Positions 1 through 6,023 of a stretch of DNA of 10,019 nt are shown piece by piece. The notes under the pieces were generated by a model. It had not been told where the DNA came from, did no database searches, and was given only the letters and a program-made list of their open reading frames with translations. Numbering within the stretch: position 1 is the first letter of the stretch; every line of letters begins with the position of its first letter. Location: contig JAPJRA010000078.1 in the NCBI GenBank assembly GCA_030824835.1, positions 1 through 10,019 on the forward strand, given 5' to 3'. The translations under genes and the position numbers were made by a program. The DNA comes from Geminicoccaceae bacterium. GTDB lineage: Bacteria; Pseudomonadota; Alphaproteobacteria; Geminicoccales; Geminicoccaceae.

Positions 1-257
1 GCAGCGCCAAGCGCACGGCCTTGATGCCGACGCTGTACCTCTACGGTCAGTATCTACGCCTGCTGCAGACGGAGACGCTCAGCCGCGCCGAACAGTGCCG
101 GTGCATTGCGGTGCTGGGGCGGTGGTGGTTCAGCAACTGGAATGCCGTGCGGGTCGGTACCGACGCGCTGAGCATCGCGGTGCCCGGGATTGTCGGTCAT
201 GCCGAGCGGGTCAAGAACCGCATGTTCGGCCCGGCGCCAGGGCATTTCGTGCGCTGA
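1..257 (+). CDS. C-terminal fragment of an unidentified protein (possibly glycosyltransferase-type tail)
   Basis: The window opens inside this reading frame. The frame is open from base 3 and ends with TGA at 255-257, giving 84 visible codons and no start. The visible part is rich in Trp, Arg and Leu, with a central stretch RWWFSNWNAV and a tail NRMFGPAPGHFVR. It has no signal peptide, no clear membrane segment and no catalytic motif that I recognise. Trp/Arg-rich helical tails of this sort occur at the C-termini of some bacterial family 2 glycosyltransferases. That would fit the neighbouring nucleotide-sugar genes, but it is only a guess. The gene converges on the PIG-L deacetylase gene, and its stop codon lies inside a 9-bp stem-loop shared with the end of that gene. 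Confidence 0.6.
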   Translation, partial: SAKRTALMPTLYLYGQYLRLLQTETLSRAEQCRCIAVLGRWWFSNWNAVRVGTDALSIAVPGIVGHAERVKNRMFGPAPGHFVR

Positions 258-277
258 GCGGTAGCTTCCCGCTCAGC
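253..277. terminator. Stem-loop spanning both stop codons of a convergent gene pair (possible bidirectional terminator)
   Basis: GCTGAGCGG at 253-261 is perfectly complementary to CCGCTCAGC at 269-277, giving a 9-bp GC-rich stem with a 7-base loop. The stem contains the TGA of the plus-strand gene (255-257) and the TGA of the minus-strand deacetylase gene (273-275). Position and symmetry suit a shared terminator. No T-rich tract follows on either strand, so it is not a textbook intrinsic terminator; it could instead be a 3'-end stabilising hairpin. Confidence 0.5.
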
Positions 278-944
278 AGGGCGCTGCACCGCCCAGATCG
301 ATGACGAGCTTCGGGGCATGGAAAGCCTCGGCAAACCGTGTCGGGCTGCCGCTCTCGAGGCCCCGAAGGCGGGCGAGGCCGCGGAACGTGTCGCGGTCGA
401 ACCAGTGCTTGGTGGCCTGGCTTGGGAAATGCTCGTGCAGCAGAGCCACCTTGCGCTCGATCGACGCCTCGGAGACTGGCAGGTAGACGGATGGGCGGCC
501 GAGATCGCCGTCCCATTTAGGAATTTCGTATTCCAGGATCAGGTGATCGCGAAACGTGTTCCAGGTCAGGGCGCAAACCTCGCGGTGATCCTGATGCCGA
601 TCGTCTCTGGTATGGGTCAGGATCAGGTCGGGGCGTGGTAACCCCTGCAGCGTCTCGAACCATTCCTTGATGATCGAACCCTGCCAGGGAAAGTGCGCAT
701 TGCGAAAGTCCTGAATATCGACGGTGACGTCCGCCGCACCGGCCAGAAAGGCCCCGGCACTGGCGCGGGCTTCCTTGACCCGCTCCGGCGTGGCGGAGAG
801 CACGCACCATACGACCTCGAGGCGGACGCCGCGGGCCAGCAGGTCGAGGACGGTGCCGCCGCAGCCGATCTCGATATCGTCGGCGTGAGCGCCCAAGCAC
901 AAGAGTCGCAACCGCCCGCCGGGGGCGAAGGTGAGGGGCCTCAT
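273..944 (-). CDS. PIG-L/LmbE family N-acetyl-sugar deacetylase
   Basis: The predicted 223-residue protein belongs to the PIG-L/LmbE/MshB metal-dependent deacetylase family, which removes acetyl from N-acetylglucosamine-type sugars. The signature AHADDIEIGCGG lies at about residues 19-30. It matches the family AHPDD(E) motif, with His20 and Asp23 as expected zinc ligands and Asp22 as expected general base. A second motif, RHQDH, at about 116-120 supplies the third metal histidine, probably His120. No signal peptide is seen, so it is probably cytoplasmic. The start at 944 is chosen because its ATG overlaps the TGA of the upstream gene as ATGA and because AGGAG lies at 956-960, 11 bases upstream. 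An in-frame ATG at 977 would add 11 residues but overlap more. The Pro-to-Ala change in AHPDD is a tolerated variant. Context suggests a nucleotide- or lipid-linked sugar substrate; the true substrate is not shown by sequence. Confidence 0.9.
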   Translation of the reverse strand: MRPLTFAPGGRLRLLCLGAHADDIEIGCGGTVLDLLARGVRLEVVWCVLSATPERVKEARASAGAFLAGAADVTVDIQDFRNAHFPWQGSIIKEWFETLQGLPRPDLILTHTRDDRHQDHREVCALTWNTFRDHLILEYEIPKWDGDLGRPSVYLPVSEASIERKVALLHEHFPSQATKHWFDRDTFRGLARLRGLESGSPTRFAEAFHAPKLVIDLGGAAPC

Positions 945-1732
945 TGCGGCTGATGCTCCTTGGTCCAGGGCAGCCACGGCGTCTTCCCCTTCTCGAGCAT
1001 GTCCTCGAGCAGTTGCTTGTCCTTCAATGTGTCCATCGAGGCCCAGAAGCCACGGTGACGGTAGGAGACAAGCTCACCGGCATCGATCAGCCGCTGGAAC
1101 GGTGCCACCACCAGTTCCTCGCCCGGTCGCATATAGTCGAAGATCCGCGGGCGGAAGATGAAGTAGCCGCCGTTGATCCAAGTCTCCGAATCATGGCTGG
1201 TGCGGAATGCCTGCACGCGACCGTTCTCGGCAAAATCGACCAAATGGTAACTGAAGTTGGGCCGGATCGCCATGAAGCAGGCGGTCTTGCCGCTGGCGCG
1301 GAAGAATTCGATCATCTCGGGCAGCGGCGCGTCGCTGAGACCGTCGCTGTAGTTGGCAAGGAACATCTCCTCACCTTCCACCTGATCGCGTACCGCCAGC
1401 AACCGCTCGCCGATGTTGCGCCACACCCCGGTGTCGATCAGCGTCGCACGCCAATCGTCTCGGGTGGCGCCCAGCATCTTCACGTTCGCACCATGTTCCG
1501 AGATGGTGAAATCCGTATGGATGGCAGGGCGGTAATCCAGGAACCACTGCTTGATGACGTTGGCCTTGTAGCCGAGGCAGAGGACGAAGTCGCGATGCCC
1601 GTAATGATGATAGTACTGCATAACATGCCAAAGTATCGGGTCGTGGCCGACCGGTACCATGGGCTTGGGGACATTTTCTGAGTAGTCGCGGATCCGCGTG
1701 CCGAGGCCACCACAGAACAGGACTACCTTCAT
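941..1732 (-). CDS. Glucose-1-phosphate cytidylyltransferase-like nucleotidyltransferase (RfbF-like)
   Basis: The 263-residue protein is close in length to Salmonella RfbF (about 257), which makes CDP-glucose from CTP and glucose-1-phosphate at the head of CDP-3,6-dideoxyhexose pathways. Visible features are the nucleotide-binding loop GGLGTR (8-13) followed by KPM (23-25), then PILWHVMQYY and GYKANVIKQWF, the metal-site region YSDG around Asp130, INGGYF (187-191), and the closing block SMDTLKDKQLLEDMLEKGK (232-250), which is very RfbF-like. One oddity is that the usual EKP motif just before INGG, whose Lys contacts the sugar phosphate in related enzymes, reads roughly FRTSHDS here. The sugar substrate may therefore differ. 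The ATG at 1732 overlaps the upstream TGA (ATGA), with GGAG at 1741-1744 eight bases upstream, indicating translational coupling. No CDP-glucose 4,6-dehydratase (RfbG) is in the window, so I give no gene symbol. Confidence 0.88.
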   Translation of the reverse strand: MKVVLFCGGLGTRIRDYSENVPKPMVPVGHDPILWHVMQYYHHYGHRDFVLCLGYKANVIKQWFLDYRPAIHTDFTISEHGANVKMLGATRDDWRATLIDTGVWRNIGERLLAVRDQVEGEEMFLANYSDGLSDAPLPEMIEFFRASGKTACFMAIRPNFSYHLVDFAENGRVQAFRTSHDSETWINGGYFIFRPRIFDYMRPGEELVVAPFQRLIDAGELVSYRHRGFWASMDTLKDKQLLEDMLEKGKTPWLPWTKEHQPQ

Positions 1733-2991
1733 TCAGGAAGCTCCGCTGGATCGATCACCCGGACCTCCGGTATCGGCACGACGAACCGACAGCCCCAGTC
1801 GCCGACGTGGCGCATCTGGCGCGTGATCTCTTTGGTCAGGTTCCAAGGCAAGATGAGGAGATAGTCCGGCCTAGCCTCATCCACCCGCTCGACCGGATGG
1901 ATCGGGATATGCGTGCCCGGCGCGAACCTTCCATGTTTGTAGGGATTGCGGTCGACCAGAAAGTCCAGGAAGTCCGTCCGAATGCCGCAATAGTTCAGCA
2001 ACGTGTTGCCCTTGCCCGGGGCGCCGTAGCCGACCACGCGCTTGCCGGCATCCTTGGCCTCGATCAGGAATTGCAGCAGACGCCGCTTGGTCCGCTCCGC
2101 GCGCGCACCGAAAGCCCGATAAACGGCAAGATCGGCGTACCCGGCCTCCAGCTCGCGATCCCGCAGAGCCGTTACCCTGGCGCTCGGGGCGGGGCCGTCC
2201 TGGTCGGCACGACGGAAATAGACGCGCAGCGATCCGCCGTGGGTCTCGAGCTCCTCGACATCGAACAGGACCAAGCCGTTCCCGGCGCCGATCCGCTCGA
2301 CGGCGATCAGCGAGAAGTAGGAATAGTGCTCATGGTAGAACTGGTCGAACTGGTTGCCCTCGAGCGTGCGCTCGAGATGCGGGAACTCCAGGGTGGCGAC
2401 GCCCCGAGGCTTCAGCAGGCGCGCGATGCCGCCGACGAAATCGTTGAGGTCCGGAACCTGGGCCAGCACGTTGTTGCCGGCGATGAGATCAGCACTCTGA
2501 CCAGCGGCGACCATCTCGTCGGCCAGCACCCGGCCGAAGAAGGCGATGCGGGTCGGGACCCCGAGCTCGATCGCCTTGGCGGCGACGTTGGGCGCAGGCT
2601 CGATCCCCAGCACCGGCACGCCCATCGGCAGGAAGTGCTGCAGCAGGTAGCCGTCGTTGCTTGCCAGCTCGACCACGAGACTGTCGGCGGTCAGTCCGAG
2701 CCGCTCGCGCATGGTCATGCAGTAGCGCCGCGCATGCTCGACCCAACTCGTCGCGTAGGACGAGAAATAGGCGTACTCCCGACCGAAGATCTCTTCGGCG
2801 CTGACATACTCGCGCAGCTGCACCAGCCAGCAATGATTGCAGACCAGCACGCGCAGCGGGTGAAACGCCTCGGCTTGGTCCAACTCGCTTGTGGCGAGAA
2901 AGCTCTCGCACGGCGGCGACATGCCGAGGTCGACCACCTCGTGCACCAGCGGCGCCGCACAGAAGCGGCAATTCGGGCCATCGGCACGCAT
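1729..2991 (-). CDS. Class I SAM-dependent sugar C-methyltransferase (TylC3/TcaB9 type)
   Basis: The 420-residue protein has the three-part layout of sugar C-methyltransferases. First is an N-terminal zinc-binding region with CRFC (8-11) and CNHC (51-54). Next is a SAM-binding Rossmann domain with VVELASNDGYLL (about 106-117), EPAPN and the acidic strand TLEFPHLE. Last is a C-terminal second Rossmann-like domain with GYGAPGKGNTLLNY (321-334) and DRNPYKHG. The motif YHEHYSYFS at 219-227 matches the catalytic Tyr/Glu/His set described for TcaB9, which C-methylates C3 of a dTDP-4-keto-deoxysugar; the numbering is offset by only three residues, and Tyr73 sits where TcaB9 Tyr76 would. The expected role is adding a methyl branch to a nucleotide-linked 4-keto sugar in the cytoplasm. 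It is first in the minus-strand operon. The ATG at 2991 has only a weak GGGA upstream. The nucleotide carrier is uncertain. Confidence 0.9.
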   Translation of the reverse strand: MRADGPNCRFCAAPLVHEVVDLGMSPPCESFLATSELDQAEAFHPLRVLVCNHCWLVQLREYVSAEEIFGREYAYFSSYATSWVEHARRYCMTMRERLGLTADSLVVELASNDGYLLQHFLPMGVPVLGIEPAPNVAAKAIELGVPTRIAFFGRVLADEMVAAGQSADLIAGNNVLAQVPDLNDFVGGIARLLKPRGVATLEFPHLERTLEGNQFDQFYHEHYSYFSLIAVERIGAGNGLVLFDVEELETHGGSLRVYFRRADQDGPAPSARVTALRDRELEAGYADLAVYRAFGARAERTKRRLLQFLIEAKDAGKRVVGYGAPGKGNTLLNYCGIRTDFLDFLVDRNPYKHGRFAPGTHIPIHPVERVDEARPDYLLILPWNLTKEITRQMRHVGDWGCRFVVPIPEVRVIDPAELPE

Positions 2992-3019
2992 AATTCAATC
3001 CCACAAGCAGGCCGGGCAG

Positions 3020-3048
3020 AAACTAGCCACGGCATTGGGCAACGTCAA
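3020..3048 (-). promoter_or_regulatory. Candidate sigma70-type promoter for the methyltransferase operon
   Basis: Read on the minus strand, TTGACG (3048-3043, five of six consensus bases) is followed by exactly 17 bases and then TAGTTT (3025-3020, three of six, keeping the first TA and the last T). Transcription would start near 3013 and leave a leader of about 20 bases before the ATG at 2991. The spacing and position are right, but the -10 is weak. Confidence 0.45.
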
Positions 3049-3064
3049 ACCGGGGGGAACCCGT

Positions 3065-3074
3065 TGGAATTCCA
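3065..3074. repeat. 10-bp perfect palindrome upstream of the minus-operon promoter
   Basis: TGGAATTCCA is a perfect palindrome centred about 31 bp from the next one (3095-3106), close to three helical turns. It lies just upstream of the candidate -35 at 3043-3048, a position where activators often bind. A 10-bp palindrome can occur by chance, so the operator role is speculative. Confidence 0.3.
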
Positions 3075-3094
3075 CCCCTGGCGATAGAGCAAAA

Positions 3095-3106
3095 CCTCGA
3101 TCGAGG
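3095..3106. repeat. 12-bp perfect palindrome, possible operator
   Basis: CCTCGATCGAGG is a perfect 12-bp palindrome in the non-coding divergent region, about 100 bases upstream of the methyltransferase start. Its symmetry and place suit a dimeric regulator. The core TCGATCGA is common in GC-rich alphaproteobacterial DNA, so chance is possible. Confidence 0.35.
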
Positions 3107-3225
3107 CACCGGGCGCCGTCGGACATGCGCAATCAAGTACGCCGTCTTGCCATGGCCACTCGACCGGCGGGCGCCGGGCGTCGGCGCCAGTTCCGAACCG
3201 TGGTGCCCAAGCCGCTACCGCCATC

Positions 3226-3240
3226 TGCGGCATCGCCGCA
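3226..3240. repeat. Small GC-rich hairpin in the divergent region
   Basis: TGCGGC (3226-3231) and GCCGCA (3235-3240) form a 6-bp stem around a 3-base loop. There is no U-tract and no adjacent gene end. Hairpins of this size are common by chance in such GC-rich DNA, so no function is claimed. Confidence 0.25.
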
Positions 3241-3275
3241 AGACGTGATGCAAGGCATCTCCCGATATGGCTCGC

Positions 3276-3303
3276 AGTGTGACTGGCCGGCACACTATGC
3301 CGG
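3276..3303. repeat. Two overlapping dyads with mutually exclusive pairing
   Basis: AGTGTG (3276-3281) pairs with CACACT (3291-3296) across 9 bases. CCGGCA (3287-3292) pairs with TGCCGG (3298-3303) across 5 bases. The two stems share bases 3291-3292 and interleave, so both cannot form at once. The first could equally be a double-stranded operator with half-sites about 1.5 turns apart. Whether either is transcribed is unknown. Confidence 0.3.
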
Positions 3304-3490
3304 ATGGGCCTCGCTCGTCACGCGCAGATCGTGTAGCTGAGCGCGGCACGCTGGTGAGCTTCGGCATCAGACGGCGAGTGTGTCCGTCGGTCTGGAACAG
3401 CCACGGTGCCGAGGCGCCACGAGACCTCAAACATTGTACGATATGAAGCTTAGAGTTGAGTGTCCGCCCCACCCCGGCGGATCTGCGAGA

Positions 3491-3495
3491 AGGGA
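3491..3495 (+). promoter_or_regulatory. Ribosome binding site that fixes the decarboxylase-like gene start
   Basis: AGGGA at 3491-3495 lies six bases before the ATG at 3502. This favours ATG 3502 over the in-frame GTG at 3460, which has no comparable upstream site and would add 14 residues with no family resemblance. Confidence 0.7.
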
Positions 3496-3501
3496 CGTGG
3501 A

Positions 3502-4656
3502 ATGAGGAATGCCGCCGACGTGGTGCGTGCCGATCTGGACTACATGCAGGCCGCGCTACGGGAGGAGTGGCCTGCCCTGGCGGGTCGGAAGCTGTTGATC
3601 ACCGGTGGAGCGGGCTTTCTCGGCTACTATTTCACGCTCGCGGCCGTGCACTTCAACCGCTCCGCGGCCGACGGTGAGCGGATCGACATCACCGTCTACG
3701 ACAACCTGGTCCGCGGTGCGCCGGCATGGCTGGACGAGCTGCAGGCGACGGGCGAGGTCCGGCTCGAGACCCACGACATGCGGCTGCCGCTGCCCATAGG
3801 CTTCGGCCCGTTCGACTACATCATCCACGGCGCCTCGATCGCCTCGCCGACCTATTATCGCGCCCATCCCGTCGAGACGATGGACGTGAACATCAACGGC
3901 CTGCGCAACCTGCTCGACTACGCGCTGGCGCAGCAAGGGAGCTCGACCCCGGTTCGCGGGCTACTGTTCCTGTCGAGCAGCGAGATCTACGGCGATCCCG
4001 ATCCGGCCTCGATCCCGACGCCCGAGACCTATCGCGGTCTGGTGTCCTGCACGGGGCCGCGGGCCTGTTACGACGAGGCCAAGCGCTATGGGGAGACGCT
4101 CTGCACCGTGTTCGCCCGGCAGCACGGCGTGCCGGTGCGGATAGCACGCCCGTTCAACAATTACGGGCCTGGGCTCAAGATCACGGACGGCCGCGTGCTG
4201 CCTGATTTCGCCCGCGATGTGCTGAACAGGCGTGACATCGTCATGCTGTCCGACGGGACGGCCACGCGGACCTTCTGCTACAGTGCCGATTCCGTTACCG
4301 GCTACTATAAGGTGCTGGTCCGGGGGCACGACGGTGAGCCCTACAATATCGGCACCGAGACGCCCGAGATCTCGATGCGTGAGCTGGCCGACCGAGTGGT
4401 CGCGGCTGCGGGCCGCCTGTTCGGCTACAAGGGGAAGGTGGTGTCGAAGGCGAGCGTCGACGCGGACTATCTGGTGGACAATCCCAACCGCCGCTGCCCG
4501 ATCATCACCAAAGCCCGCGAGCACCTCGGCTACGACCCCAAGATCGAGTTCGAGGACGGCTTGGATCGTGCGCTGCTGTGGTACCGTGACAATCAGGACG
4601 CGGCACCGGAGCCATGGGCGTCGACCACCTCGTCCGTCGCGGGAGCGGCCGCCTGA
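3502..4656 (+). CDS. NAD-dependent extended SDR, UDP-glucuronate decarboxylase-like (UDP-xylose synthase type)
   Basis: The 384-residue protein is an extended short-chain dehydrogenase/reductase. It has a helical N-terminal leader of about 27 residues, then the NAD-binding loop GGAGFLG (35-41), the acidic end YDN (66-68), the catalytic block LSSSEIYGDP (157-166), GPRACYDEAKRYGETL (185-200) with Tyr190 and Lys194, and RPFNNYGPG (216-224). The SSE triad, GPRACYDE and an Arg-rich segment near 330-331 followed by a Pro resemble UDP-glucuronate decarboxylases (UXS, ArnA C-domain). Hexose 4,6-dehydratases usually carry Asp-Glu where this has Ser-Glu. The expected reaction is UDP-glucuronate to UDP-xylose or its 4-keto intermediate. 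The next gene is UDP-glucose dehydrogenase, which makes UDP-glucuronate, so the context agrees strongly. It is somewhat longer than typical UXS (about 310-345) and ends in a loose Ala/Ser tail. A 4,6-dehydratase or epimerase remains possible. Confidence 0.85.
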   Translation: MRNAADVVRADLDYMQAALREEWPALAGRKLLITGGAGFLGYYFTLAAVHFNRSAADGERIDITVYDNLVRGAPAWLDELQATGEVRLETHDMRLPLPIGFGPFDYIIHGASIASPTYYRAHPVETMDVNINGLRNLLDYALAQQGSSTPVRGLLFLSSSEIYGDPDPASIPTPETYRGLVSCTGPRACYDEAKRYGETLCTVFARQHGVPVRIARPFNNYGPGLKITDGRVLPDFARDVLNRRDIVMLSDGTATRTFCYSADSVTGYYKVLVRGHDGEPYNIGTETPEISMRELADRVVAAAGRLFGYKGKVVSKASVDADYLVDNPNRRCPIITKAREHLGYDPKIEFEDGLDRALLWYRDNQDAAPEPWASTTSSVAGAAA

Positions 4657-6023
4657 TGAAGGTCTCCGTCATCGGCACCGGGTATGTGGGGCTGGTCACC
4701 GGTGCGTGTCTGGCCGAGAAGGGCCACCGGGTCGTCTGTGTCGACACCGAAGCCGCCAAGGTGGAGGCGATCACGCGCGGCACGGCGCCGTTTCACGAGC
4801 CGGGACTCGACCCGCTGCTGGCGCGGCACGTGGGCAAGTTGCTGTTCGCCACCACCGATCTACGGGCCGCGGTCCTCGATTCGGACCTGACGCTGCTGGC
4901 GACGGGCACGCCGTTCGATGGCCAGACGATCGATCTCACCTATGTGCGGCAGGCGACGCGGCAGGTCGGGCAGGCCTTGCGCGACAAGGCGGGTTACCAT
5001 GTCGTCGCGGTGAAGAGCACCGTGGTGCCCGGCACCACCGATACGGTGGTCCGGCCGATCCTGGAGGAAGCCTCCGGCAAGATCGCAGGTCAGGAACTGG
5101 GCGTCGGCATGAACCCGGAGTTCCTGTCCGAGGGCTCGGCCATCGAGGACTTCATGGTGCCTGACCGGATCGTAATAGGTGGCATCGACGAGCGCACCCA
5201 GGAGGTGCAGCAGGAGCTTTATCGGGACTTCGCCGGCACGCCCGTGGTACGCACGAGCAACGCCACGGCCGAGTTCATAAAGTACAGCTCCAACTCGCTG
5301 CTGGCGACGCTGATCTCATTCTCGAACGAGATCGCGAACATGTGCGCCACGGTGCCCGGTGTGGATGCGGCGGACGTGATGCGCGGCGTCCACCTGATGC
5401 GCGAGCTGCAGCCGCGAGGTGCCGATGGCGTCCGTGTCGCCGCTGGAATCAACTCGTTCCTCTTCCCGGGCTGCGGTTTCGGCGGCAGCTGCCTGCCGAA
5501 GGACGTCAAGGCATTGGCCGCCTGGGGCGGGCAGCGCGGCCAGGAGGCGCGGCTGCTGGATGCGGTGCTGCGGATCAACCAGGACCAGCCCGCACGCATG
5601 ATCGAGCTGATGGAACGGTCCATGGGCTCGCTGGCCGGAAAGGGAATCGCCGTGCTGGGCCTGGCGTTCAAGCCCGGCACCGACGATGTCCGGGAATCGC
5701 CAGCTTTTCCGATCATCGCGGCGCTGACGGCGCGCGGGGCCACCGTCCGGGCATTCGACCCGGTGGCCAGTCGTACCGCCGGCGCGGTGCTCGATGGCCG
5801 TCCCGGCGTGACGATCTGCGAGAGTCTCGCGGCGACGCTCGATGCTGCCGCGGCGGCAGTTCTGGTGACGCGATGGGAGGATTTTCGGGCGCTGCCCGAG
5901 CTGTTGGCACGGATGACGCCTCGGCCGCTGCTCGTCGACGGGCGGCGGATGCTGGATAAGGCATCCTATGCTCCCTATGCCGGTGTCGGCCTCGGGCTGG
6001 GCGAGGGGGGAGCGCTGGGGTGA
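4656..6023 (+). CDS. UDP-glucose 6-dehydrogenase (UDP-glucose/GDP-mannose dehydrogenase family)
   Basis: This 455-residue protein matches the family throughout. It has an NAD-binding GTGYVG (7-12) with VDT ending the fold, HEPGLD (47-52), KSTVVPGTT (120-128), NPEFLSEGSAIEDF (153-166), PDRIVIGG, FIKYSSNS (207-214) with the conserved Lys209, GCGFGGSCLPKD (272-283) with catalytic Cys279, and FKPGTDDVRESP (338-349). It oxidises UDP-glucose twice to UDP-glucuronate with NAD+ in the cytoplasm. Residues about 245-270 are unusual: the common DxRIG segment ahead of FL-PG is replaced by a longer stretch (HLMRELQPRGADG, then INSFLFPG). The substrate could thus be a related NDP-hexose. The ATG at 4656 overlaps the previous TGA as TGATG, with GGGAG at 4641-4645; a longer in-frame ATG at 4614 lies inside the upstream gene and is less likely. 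Confidence 0.93.
   Translation: MKVSVIGTGYVGLVTGACLAEKGHRVVCVDTEAAKVEAITRGTAPFHEPGLDPLLARHVGKLLFATTDLRAAVLDSDLTLLATGTPFDGQTIDLTYVRQATRQVGQALRDKAGYHVVAVKSTVVPGTTDTVVRPILEEASGKIAGQELGVGMNPEFLSEGSAIEDFMVPDRIVIGGIDERTQEVQQELYRDFAGTPVVRTSNATAEFIKYSSNSLLATLISFSNEIANMCATVPGVDAADVMRGVHLMRELQPRGADGVRVAAGINSFLFPGCGFGGSCLPKDVKALAAWGGQRGQEARLLDAVLRINQDQPARMIELMERSMGSLAGKGIAVLGLAFKPGTDDVRESPAFPIIAALTARGATVRAFDPVASRTAGAVLDGRPGVTICESLAATLDAAAAAVLVTRWEDFRALPELLARMTPRPLLVDGRRMLDKASYAPYAGVGLGLGEGGALG

Larger units (their letters stand above)
2992..3501. other. Divergent intergenic control region
   Basis: About 510 bases separate the divergent C-methyltransferase and decarboxylase-like genes, far more than any other gap here. 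Short open frames exist (for example 3045-3293 and 3215-3472 on the minus strand), but their translations look random, rich in Arg, Pro and Ala, and resemble no family I know. The region holds a candidate promoter for the minus operon (3020-3048), palindromes at 3065-3074 and 3095-3106, a small hairpin at 3226-3240, overlapping dyads at 3276-3303 and an AT-richer patch at about 3425-3460 just ahead of the plus operon. I could not find a convincing sigma70 -35/-10 pair for the plus operon; TATGAA at 3442-3447 is the best -10-like hexamer, but it lacks a good -35. Confidence 0.7.

Noticed and set aside
944..1681. Long open frame on the plus strand opposite the cytidylyltransferase gene
   Set aside because: Its translation is an Arg/His/Asp-rich mixture with no family motif, while the minus strand encodes clear RfbF-like blocks. 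GC-rich genes often leave the complementary strand open.
1807..3087. 426-codon plus-strand open frame opposite the C-methyltransferase gene
   Set aside because: No motif or domain is recognisable and it crosses the start and promoter of the minus-strand gene. The antisense protein has zinc, SAM and catalytic motifs.
3170..3188. Two GGCGCC copies 7 bases apart in the intergenic region
   Set aside because: Each is a self-complementary hexamer common in GC-rich DNA; no further symmetry or link to a gene end.
3370..3388. GACGG/CCGTC dyad before the plus operon
   Set aside because: Only 5 bp with a 9-base loop, which is expected by chance.
3045..3472. Small minus-strand open frames in the divergent gap (3045-3293 and 3215-3472)
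   Set aside because: No ribosome binding site of note, no resemblance to known small proteins and random-looking composition. Treated as non-coding.
3460..3501. Upstream GTG start for the decarboxylase-like gene
   Set aside because: ATG 3502 has AGGGA six bases upstream, and the extra 14 residues have no family match.
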